The notes beneath the pieces were generated by a model. That model was not told the DNA's origin. It ran no database searches and saw only the letters and a list, made by a program, of their open reading frames with translations. A stretch of 64,000 nt of DNA from Saxidomus purpurata (taxonomy: Eukaryota > Mollusca > Bivalvia > Venerida > Veneridae): the NCBI GenBank assembly GCA_022818135.1, contig JAFMSR010000008.1:26854767-26918766 (forward strand), given 5' to 3'. The position numbers and the translations under genes were made by a program. Below are positions 41,101-53,100 of this stretch, piece after piece (the stretch's first letter is position 1; the number at the start of each line of letters is the position of its first letter).

Positions 41101-44100
41101 AGTAAATTCAACTCTCTGTGATTTTTGTAACCGACACGAAGAAACATTAGAGCACTTTTTTTGGAAATGTGATATAATTCAAGTCTTGTGGAATGGATTA
41201 AGTAACTTATTGAAAGAAAAACAACAAACTATCAATTTGAATTTTCAGGATATATGCTTTGGTATAAACATCAAAAATAAATTTACCAGTGCTATTAATT
41301 TTATGATAGTAGTTATGAAATATTATATTTACCAAATGAAAAATAGAAAACAAATACCGGTGTTTTGCCATTACAAACATTATCTTACAGTCAGAATAGA
41401 AATTGAACACGAAATTGCTTTAATACAAAACAAAATTGAACAACACAAAACGAAATGGCAATTTTTGAATTTATATTCATAAAACATATGTCAAAATATT
41501 TCTAAAATACTAGGACGTTGTCTTTTAAATCTTTGAGTCAAACATTATATAACAGCATAATTATCAATAATATCAAGATCGACACCCATCATACCGATTT
41601 CATTAAGGGATATCATACTTTCAATTCTCTTTTCCTCCAAAAGCTTTCTTTTCTTAACTGATCCTTAATGCATAATGTGGCTCTTATTTTTGTTATTATA
41701 AAACTCCTTTCTATCTTGCACTTCCCTTTCTTCTTTAATTCTTTTTTATTAAAAAACCTGTATATGCATATTACACAAAGTGTTAGAATTACAATGTTTA
41801 CATTACAAAATGTTGTGTATATGCATGTATGTTGGAAATTGAATATTAAAAGATAAAAAAAATACACTAACAAGACTGAACTGTCAGACAAGTATTTAAA
41901 TATACAATGATAATCTTGTACATCATTTACTGTAGTTACTGTAGTGGACACCTAGCTCAAGTTTGTAAACGCCCATTTGGTTTGATTGTTATCGGGGCTT
42001 CATACTTTGGATACATTTTCATACACAACATTAAACTGTCAGGCAATTACGTATACACATGTACGGGGATAATCATATACATGTTTGGGGCTCTTAGTTT
42101 AGATTTGTTAACGCGCAGTTTGTTAATTCAGTCAACGATAAAAATTACATTACAAAAGCGGTTATTCTCGGGGCTCCATGCTAGTGGCACATTTAGAGGG
42201 CTCTTAGTTTAGATTTGTTAACGGGCATTTGGCTCAATGATGAAAAAATACAGTTGGTTGCTGTATTGTGCCGTACGACAAAGAAAACTGGTATAAAAAA
42301 CTGCAAAAGTGTGCTACAGTACTATATTGCGAATAAAATGACAACAAATAATAAATAATAATAAAAAGGCGTAATAGGGTGATGATACGTTTTCGTGGAT
42401 TTCAACATACTTTGCTCACATCGTTTTCCTTGGTAACCTGATTTGCACCCTCCAACACATTTACCATCAACATTGCTACAATTATTACGGTTTCTACAGT
42501 TTACAGAACATGTATCCTGACAGTCTTGACCAAACCTCCCATTATCACACTCTGTAATGATAACATTTTTGATAGATTAAACATTAAATTAGTTTTGTAA
42601 AATGATAATACTATGCTATAAAAGGTCCATTATCAAGACCAAATCGTATTTTCTTTTAAATCTAGAATTGTAACAGGGAAGTTCAGTTTGAAACTGGTTT
42701 CCAAAACTTTACAGTAGCCGTCCAGTATTTCCCTGTTGGAAATACTGCTACAGAAAATCGAGAGAATCCTACTTTCGCTTTATTGCATGTTGTAAACAGT
42801 CAGAGATATACATTGTACATCACTGGAAGGAAAGTTCTTTCAATTGTAATTTAAAACATGCATGCTTATTCACGTAAAACCTATTTACAACCTCTCTCTC
42901 GGAGACTTCTGGAAAATAACATAGATATTTGAAAACTGGAAAACCTACTTGTGTTGTTATGGCAAAATATAATTTATTAAAAGTTATGTTAAACTCAAAT
43001 TTTCAACACAATATGGCCACATTCGATGCAGTATGTCATATTTTTCCTTCTTAGAAGACGCCCATTACATTTCAAGATACATGTATATAAGTAAATTTGA
43101 TTTAGTCTGAGTATTGGACCTTTAAAACTGCAGTAGACATTCATATCAGGGTTACATGTTTTTGAAATATTCACATTGACAAAATTTATTGACTGTCATT
43201 AATGAAATTCTTGGACGATAGTTGCTGGTTTCGGTGTAATATCTCGTTTTGATTTGATCGAGTGGGCACCAAAAGTGGAAGTAACTACTGTTCATGAGTT
43301 ACATCATTATATTTATGTACCATCATTTTTTACTGATACTTTTATGTTTACAACTCTATTTTTATCAAGTCTGTTTCAACAAAATATCGAAAATCGCGAT
43401 ATCGTCGTACGGTTTCGGGCATTTGGTATGATCGCTATACTTTTTGACGTTGATTCGGGTATAGGATTTAAATAATTTTGCCGAGTAAACAGTAAATTTA
43501 TCGGGACATAATCCACCATTATATTTTGAAATATCGGAAAACATAAAATGAACGACAATTATCTTTTGCACCTTTTATGTGTATCAGCGGGCTCTCCGGT
43601 TAGGTGTAAAACGCGAGTTTTGCCAACTAAAATTTCAATGTTTGTTTGATGTGTTTATATTGTTCATCATTGAAATAATAAAATTAATGATACACCAATC
43701 TGTTATCACAATATTATTTCTCACATATGCTGACAGCAGAAAATAAAATATTTCGTATACAATATATCATGAGATTAGTGTTCCAGAGTTGTTAACTTAC
43801 TTTGCTCAAACTACCCTCCTGGATAGCCAGGTTTGAACCTTCAACAAAATTGCCCTTTACACTGCTTCTTTTGTTATTATCTTAACAGTTTATGGGGCAA
43901 GTATTCTTATAGTCTGGACCAAACCTTCCATCATTATTTTGTAAAATACTTAAACGGTGTTATAATATTTCGTATACAATAAAATGAAATGTTAAAGGAA
44001 ACTCTAATATAATATGTACGGAAGCGTTAAAGGGCCACTAGTTACGAGAACAGTTTTGCATATTTCAACTATTTTTTTCCCATTGGTGCGAAACTTTAAG

Positions 44101-47100
44101 TCTTTACCATTTATAATTTTACAAAATGATTATAAACTTCTGAATTAATCATCATGTTTGATGTCGACGTGACTAAAACTTTTAACTATGCTGTTTAACA
44201 TTTTGTCAAAATACAATGTGAACTAATTAATTTGAAAATATTTTTTGTAGCTTAAAGACACTTGAACAGGAATGTGGGTTATGCACCACATGTGTCCAGT
44301 CAGCTATGCGAATTCACAGCTGGGGTCAATTAACATGACTGGTCACTGGTAGACTAGCTTCTGTTTATCATATTCAGCTACTGTATAAATCCCTTACATT
44401 ATGTACAGATAATGTAGGAAAAGGAGGTTAGTTATACATAAATTTTAAGACCTTTATAAGATGTTATTATTTTATTTTATCAGTTACCTTTTCGGTATGT
44501 AATTTCCCAATCAAATTCGATTTTAAACAAATCAACACTTAAAGTTATTATATCAAAATAATTTTCTAATAATTATGACAGAAACTTAAACTATTTTTAT
44601 ACTGCAGAATAACTGTGATTTCAAAGTTAAATTGAGTAATGTTTTAAATACTGAAGTAATTACTCTTACAGCAAATCAATTATCACTTAGTTTAGATGTA
44701 ACACTTGATACATAAAAGAAATTTAGTTTTGGCCTATTTTACAGTTAGAAGAAGCGTTCAGTTGCACGTTTAATTTACAAAGAAATAAATTCTTTAAACA
44801 TTAATAATGCATTCTGGCCACACCACGGGAAGGCGCTTAATTACTTGAGCATATTAACATTTTCAAATTAACTTTAAAATCAATACAAATATTTTGCATA
44901 TCCTGCAATAAAAGTACAATGTCATAATCATACAAAACTGATTATATAAACAACAGGAAAGAAGTTATAAAAACAACTAGATCTATCACTAAATGTGATT
45001 AATACCCCCGACAGACTTCTTTATAAACTGAGGAAGTTCGTAGTGACAGAATACCTTGCAAAAAAACAACTAAAATAGAGATATTGTTCTTGGCAATAAC
45101 TCTGTGATTACTCAAGATACAGTTATGGTTCTTGTACACTGCACTTCCTCTCAATGTACTTGACCATTGCATGAAGTTGTATTAAATTCCAACCAGTAGT
45201 TTTCAAGTTATGCTGCGGACAAAGGAAAGTATCAAAGGGCAATAACTCTCTTATGAGTCAAGATAGAGTTATGGTTCATAAGCACTGCACTTCCTCTAAT
45301 TGTGCTAGACCATTGTATGAAGTTATATTGAATTCCAACCAGTAGTTTTCAAGTAATGCTCCGGACAAGGAAAAGTAACAAAGGGCAATAACTCTGTAAA
45401 TACTCAAGATAGAGTTATGGTTCTTGTACACTGCACTTCCTCTCATTGTGCTTGACCATTGTATGAAGTTGTATTGAATTCCAACCAGTAGTTTTCAAGT
45501 AATGCTTCGGACAAGGAAAAGTAACAAAGGACAATAACTCTGTAATGAGTCAAGATAGAGTTATGGTTCATAAGCACTGCACTTCCTTTCAATGTACTTG
45601 ACCATTGTATGAAGTTGTATTGAATTCCCACCAGTAGTTTTCAAGTTATTCTCCGGACAAGGAAAAGTAACAAAGGGCAATAACTCTGTAATTACTCAAA
45701 ATAGAGTTATGGTTCATGTGCACTGCACTTTCTTTCAATGTACTTGACGCTTGTATGAAGTTGTATTGAATTCCAACCAGTAGTTTTCAAGTTATGCTGC
45801 GGACAAGGAAAAGTAACAAAGGGCAATAACTCTGTAATTACTCAAAATAGAGTTATGGTTCTTGTGCACTGCACTTTCTCTTATTGTGCTTGACCATTGT
45901 ATGTAGTTGTATTGAATTCCCACCAGTAGTTTTCAAGTCATGCTCCGGACAAGGAAAAGTAACAAAGGGCAATAACTCTGTAATTTGTCAAGATGGAGTT
46001 ATGGTTCTTGTGCACTGCACTCCCTCTCAATGTGCTTGACGCTTGTATGAAGTTGTATTGAATTCCAACCAGTAGTTTTTAAGTTATGCTCCGGACAAGG
46101 AAAATGCAACGGACCGCCTAACCGACCGACCGACCGCCCGACCGACCGACCAACCACCGGGTGACTCCTATATACCCCCCAAACTTCGTTTCGGGGGTAT
46201 AATTATCTGTACAAATCAATAAAATGTATGGTCCTACTATTTTACTACATGTCAGGTCTACAGACACAATGCTGGACCTAATCAGACAGGATTATAACTG
46301 ATAAGGGGCAATAAAACGATTTACATATTTGACCACCTGCGGTTGGGGGGCTGCCTTATGAAGGAGATTTTAATTGTCGTTAAGATGTGTTTTGTTGTAA
46401 AGCCTGAAGTTTTTCGCTATTCTACATAGATTTTAATGAAAAGCACAAACACAAACCTTATTGTCGAATTTATTTTGTTATAAAAACGTTTAGTTTTGCA
46501 AAAGACGCCAAAAATATGTCGCATACCGGTCTAAGTATCCGATTGCGTAACCAGAATCAGATTGGGGCTGCCAACACGGTTGAAAAATCGAGGGCGAGAA
46601 TTTGTCGTCTAAAGTTTTTAACAAAGTCTATTTCATATCGTCCCTTCAGTGCAACAAGGTTGTAACTGACATTTTATACAAAAGTGACATTTTTGTTTAT
46701 AATGATTTAAAATGTATATATACACAGGATATTAAAATTTGAAAATTTAATTCTAATGTTAACCCTTTGAAAATAATATTTGTCCAATGGTTGTATCTGA
46801 AATTGATACAACTTGTTTTGTGCAACATGGTTGTAACTCAAGATACAACCTTGTTGCACAAAAGTAACTGCATCTTGTGGCAGACTTCTTTTGTGCAACA
46901 TGGTTGTATGTGATTAACTGTTACAATTTCTTAACATAATGTAAAAAGAATTTATCAAAAATAGCATAGTCATGCTACATAAATATGGTTCTAGTAAAGA
47001 CTTATAAGCGAGACAACATAAAATTATACTCAATGATAAGCAGAGTGCAAAAAGGAAAGAAGACAAAGCATTATCTGGTTCAGTGTTTGACTTGCTCATG

Positions 47101-50100
47101 ATTCCAAATGCTTTTGCTTCATCAATCTATTACAAATTTTATGTAGTCCTGAGTTAAACATATATGCCATGGGAACAGGGGATGGTTACTGTTATATATG
47201 GCATGAGTGTATTGCTGGTAGAGGGGGGCCTGTTTCATCAAAACATTAAGCCAGAAAGGTACAAATGTTTTATCTTTCAGAGTAATATCAGTCTGTACTG
47301 TGCAAAGCAAAAGGAGAATGCATGTGACCATGCTGTCTTATGCCCTTCAGAAATTCAATATAAATTCAATCACACATAAATACCTTGAAAAAGGGCATAC
47401 CCAGAGACATGGTTATTTTCTCTCATTAAATGAACATGCGGGGCCAGTATCCCTCTACTGGACTGAGTGGACTGTTCTTAGTAAGTTTTGTGAATAGATT
47501 TTGAAAAATATGACCTGTAGTGTTATCAAGGTTTTAGAATGATTGGCTGTAGCACATTGGTTTTCCCAAAGTGTGACTTAATTTCTAAAAAGATCATCTG
47601 CAGGTTGGATTTATGAAAATCCATTGGACAATGTGACCTGCAGAGTGTTATCTAGGTTTTACAATAATCTGCTGCAGGATGGTTGTTTTCACACAGCGTG
47701 TAGGCAACCTTCTGAGCAAGTTTTGTGGAAATCGATTGGACAGCGGAACCTGTAGAATGACAATCCATTGGTTATCTAGGTTTAACATTAATCTGCTGTA
47801 GCACAGTTGGTTTTTGCACAGCATGACTCATTTTTTAAACATATTATGTACAGATTAATTGAAGACACCCTTCTGTTTCATAACAGTCAAAAATACATTG
47901 TGGCCTGTAGTGTGTTACCAAAGAAAAGTTTACAGACAGACTGAAAGAGCACCATGACACAAGTCCAGCAAAGCTAAACTAGAGGGCCGGGATGGCCCAA
48001 TATTGCTCACCTGGCTTCAGGGAAGAAGGTTTTTAAACTTTTTCCAATATGAGCCTATGTAAGTCAAGTCACCCTTGGGCAGGGGTAATAATTTGAACAA
48101 TCTTGGCAGAGGTCTACTAGGCAATGCTACATGCTAAATATCTTGACTCTAGACCTAGTGGTTTCAGAGAAGAAGATTTTTAAAGTGTTTCCTATATAAA
48201 GAAGCTAATGTAAAATCAAGAGACCCCCAAGTGGGGTCAATTTTGAGGCAGGGGTCATAATTTGAACAATCTTGGTAGAGGGCCACTAGGAAATGCTACA
48301 ATTGCTAAATATCTTAGCACTAAGTCTTGTGATTTCTCGGGAGATTTTTGAATTTTTTCCGATAAATAAGCCTATGTAAAATCAAGTGACCCCCAGGGTG
48401 GTGCAGTGGTTGAGTGGTTAAAACTCTGTACTACCAATCCGGAGGCCCCCGGTTTGAATCCCAGCCGGGGTACTGGAAATTTCAGAAACGCTTTTCAGTG
48501 TTTTCCACCCATTTGAGATGAACTGGTTAGAAATTCAGAGGTAGTCTCACGTGTATCGGTGCTTTACACCAGGCATGTAAACGAGAACCAAGGGGTATAT
48601 TCCCAAAAGACCTAGGGTCTGGTACCCGGATTCCCTTGTATCTGTATTTGTTTCTCTACAGGTCGTACCATAATATACCTCGAAAAAGGATGGTGGACCA
48701 TAAGCGCATCTAACAAACAAGTGACTCCCATGGTTGTGGTCAATTTTGAGCCGGGGTCATAATTTGAACAATCTTGGAAGAGGTCCACTAGACAATGCTG
48801 CATGCAAATTAGTATCTTACCCCTGGGCCTTACAGTTTTTGAGAAGTCAAAAGTTTTTCTTTTCTGTTGCAATGGCAACAAACATTCTGCATGGAATTAA
48901 ATTACTTTACCAACTTTGATAAAGCTTCATGCAAGGAACATCCCTGCTAAGTGTCATCAACATTGGCCCTGTGGTTTCAGAGATGTTCTTTAAGGAAAAA
49001 GTGTATGGACGGATATCGGACGATGAGTGATCCTAATAGTAATCCAACCTGGCATTTTAAAGTGAACTAAAAAAACAATACAGTTTGCCCTACTTTCCAA
49101 TCAAATGCCCCAATTTCATTTAAAAATGCTAATTGAATTCTATATATTGACTCAGTATCTCCAATATGAAAATAATGATTTCACTTATTTCTCCAAAAAG
49201 TGAGACTGTGACATCACAGAGCTAAGCTCCGCCCTTAATCTCTATATATTTCAATAGAAATATTGTCTGTGGATGGGAAAATGGTAACCAGTTATAGGTC
49301 CATATTACAGGAATAAACAGACTTATTGCATTGGTTCGCTAACGCTCCCTCGCAATAAATTTGTTTATTCCTGTAATATAGACCTATACATATATTCCAT
49401 CTAGGAATGCAACCATTCTTCTGTCTAGGCCAAAAAAGGGCTATATTGTAGAAAGTTGTACTGGAATTCTATGAAAAAAGAAAACACAAACAATCCAAAT
49501 CATTTTGAATACCAAACAGATTCTTTTAAGTAGGGGATATTTAGTCAGTTTGTCCCACAAAATGAAAATATCAATATTTCATTGAAAAAATATGTTGACC
49601 TTGTAACACTTGTAGATAAAATATAATCCCAATTAATTATGTGCTTCTACACCATGGTAAGGAATAATATTGTTTAACGTACAGGCAGTTAGTACTGAAA
49701 TGTTTTTTTTAATATTATTTTTTTCAATTTTGGTCTCTCACTTGTAAGAAAGGTCATATGTCTTATGTATCAGGGGAAAACACTTTATTTTCTTGAACAG
49801 ATAGGCTTGTTGTTTTAAATACAATGATATTCATGTGTAATAATTCAGCAGAGCAGGCTTTTGCTTTATAAAATTTCAGTTCTAGATTTCTGGTCATTGT
49901 TAGAAAAGGTTAATGTGCGTTTAATAGATTAAAGGCATTTATTGGAAAGTATATGGTAATTATGGTAAAATAATTATGATGATGTCTTGTAATAATAACA
50001 ACTGATACAAATATTGTAAATCAGTGTATATATATTATGCACATGATTCAATATTTGATAATAATGTAATGAATTACAACCTTGTTGCACCAAACAAATA

Positions 50101-53100
50101 TCTAAATTTGTGTTCTTTTCAACGCAACATGGTTGTAACTCATGAAATTCACCAAATCTCTTTTATGATCAAATATTGTATAAAATTTGATCAACCAGTT
50201 GATTTCTTGTTCATTCATGAAATAAATATCAGAAACAAGATCATTTTTGGTAGTGCTTGACAAAAAAGGGAAGTTTTTTGCTTCTCTTGAAAAAAAATGA
50301 AAAATGGAGTTACAACCTTGTTGCACTGAAGGGACGATATGTCATTGTGCAAAAATCTTCACGTTTCATATGAAAATAAAATACATTTAAACCAGTTTCT
50401 TTTAGTCTTTGTGAAAATGAAAAAGTCTACAACATAAAAACTTCAGTCATCACAACATGTTTTGTTTCAAACTAATAAGTACAACTTTTACTTCGTAAAA
50501 AATAATGACGTCAAAAAATAAACTTAGCATGCTGTCAAGTTCCACAAAATTGAATTAACCAGAACTTTCTAGTCTTTTTGTAAAACAACACATGTTAGAG
50601 ACCAAATGTTTCACATTAATAGGAAATAGATTAAAACGAAATATGCAAATAATATCTCGCAACTGGTGGCCCTTTATTTATATATATTATCCGAACTAAA
50701 TTGTGACTTTGTAAATGGTCAATCTATGTAACGATTTCAGTAAAGGGTCAAATAATATAATATTTTTAATATCGTCACAAAGGAGGACCGGTTTAATAGT
50801 AACTTTATGAAGATATTTATATCAACCTATGTGCAGTCTGCTTCGCCACTTATAAAAGATATCGTAATATTGTGTTATGTACATGCTACAAAAGAATTTG
50901 TACCTCGAGCGTTACACGTTCATTTCGGATAAAAAAATATTTGAATTTGACCTTTTTAGCCTTGTGCATGAAAAATGGCAATGTAATCGGAATTGATAGA
51001 TAACTTTCTAAATGAATACACACCATGAAGAAGGCATTTCAACTTTTTTGTTTCTAACATACCCTGGTTACAGACATACTGATGAACAAAGTGAGCTTGA
51101 GATACGGATGAAACGATTTAGCAACTTACTTTGGTCACATGTGTCTTCCAAGTATCCAGGTTTACACCCTCGAACGCATTGACCAGTTACATAATTATAA
51201 TTTCTAGCAATGTATAGAACAAGTTTCTGTACAGTTCTGTCCGTACTTTCCAGTAGAACATTCCGTAATTATTATAAATCTTAACCAACAAGATGTTATA
51301 TTATGTGACCCTTTATTTAAAACGTTACATAGGAGGATGAGTGCACTAGTAACTATATGACGATATTGATATGAACCTATGTGCCTCACCACTGATAAAA
51401 ACTATAGTAATATGGTGTTATAAACATGCTGCAGAAGAATTTCTACCACGAGAGCTACAAATTCAGTTTTGATAAATAATTTGAATTAAGTACTATAGTA
51501 ATATGGTGTTATGAACATACTTCAGAAGAACTTCTATCTCGAGCGTTACACATTCAGTTCGGATAAATAAACACTATTTGAATTGTCCTTTATAGCCTTG
51601 TACAGTGTACATGAGTAAAGGCAATTTAATCAAAGTGGATCAATAACTTTCTAATATTTTCATTTTTGAAAGAACATAAACAACAGGTAGAAAGGACAAC
51701 ACCCGGTTTGTTTCCAACATACACCGGCTACAAGGACACTGATCAACGAAGAATAGCATGAGCTACGGATGAGAAGATTTTCAACTTACTTTTGTCACAT
51801 TTGTCTTCATGATATCCAGGTTTACACCCTCCAATGCATTGACCAGTTACAGAGTCACAATTTCTCTTATTTTTGCAATGTATAGAACACGTTTCTTCGA
51901 GCGTACACATTTCATTTTGGATAAATAAACACTAATTGAATTGACATTTGGCTTTGTGCACTAGCAGATGGCAATTTAATCAAAGTGGGTAAATAACTTT
52001 CTAATGTTTCATATTTTTCTATTGTACATAAACGAAAGGTAGAAGCCACTATACCTGGTCTATTTCTAACATACACCGATAACAAAATACTGATTAACGA
52101 AAAAAAGTGTTAGAAACGGAATGAGAAGATTTTCAACTTACTTTCTTCACATTTGTCTCCCTGGTAACCCGGTTTACACCCTCCAGTGCATTGACCAGTT
52201 ACAGAGTCACAATTTCTATTATTTGTGCATTGTATAGAACACGTTTCTTTACAGTCTTGTCCGTACTTTCCAGCATTACATTCTATAATTGTAAATTGAA
52301 TATATCTACACAAACAAAATTGTTATATCATTTGACACTTTACCTAAATCGTTACATACAGTAGTCGAAACGTAACAGTTGTCACACGGAGTGCACGATA
52401 CACGCACGATGTACGCACGATACATGCACGTTAGACGCACGTTGCATGTTCGGTAAATACACGATGAGCGATTTATAACGATACACGATATACACGATGT
52501 ACGAAGCGCACGCTACACGCTAAACGATAAACTGATTACACGTTATACGATCACTTTGGGATTTCACATTTTATCTAAATTTAGACCTTTTAATCAGACC
52601 GAAAGAATCAGATCAATTAGAAGCTTCGTACCTGAACAATAAAAAATGACATCGATACGTGTCAAAGATCCACAGTTTTAATATTACAGTGTGTGTCAAA
52701 TTTGAACACCTGTCGGAATGACTTTGGCAGGAAACTGATCCCGATGTGCGAGAAAATGGGCGTAATTAAAGTTAATTGCCATCAACACTTTTCCTGGTTT
52801 CACTGCACCTGGTTTGTTTCTAACCTGCACCAGTTACAAAATTTAAGATACTTATCAACGAAAAATAGCATGAGCTACGGATGAGATGATTTTTCAACTT
52901 ACTTTTTTCACATTTGTCTCTCTGGTATCCAGGTTTACACCCTCCAACGCATTGACCCGTTACAGAGTCACAATTTCTCTTATTTTTGCATTGTATAGAA
53001 CAAGTTTCTTTACAGTCTTGTCCGTACTTTCCAGCATAACATTCTATAATAAATTAACTGTACTTTGAATATATCTACACAAACAAATTGTTTCATCATT

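Larger units (their letters stand above)
46634..50341. mobile_element. 3.7 kb TIR DNA element with subterminal repeats
   Basis: Perfect 34-base TIRs at 46,634-46,667 and 50,308-50,341 (CATATCGTCCCTTCAGTGCA then ACAAGGTTGTAACT). Inside both ends are extra copies of GTGCAACAWGGTTGTA in both orientations (46,819-46,835, 46,844-46,860, 46,893-46,909, 50,077-50,093, 50,120-50,136), typical of transposase-binding sites. No target duplication or transposase was recognised. The interior is largely made of other repeats, so it is probably non-autonomous. Confidence 0.8.
51895..52792. repeat. Segmental duplication copy of 54,641-55,537
   Basis: About 897 bases nearly identical to 54,641-55,537, containing intron sequence, EGF exon 52,142-52,282 and the first 434 bases of transposon W. 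The left junction (CTTC microhomology) cuts an EGF exon; the right junction cuts W inside TCAACACTTTT and joins ordinary intron sequence. Confidence 0.85.
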
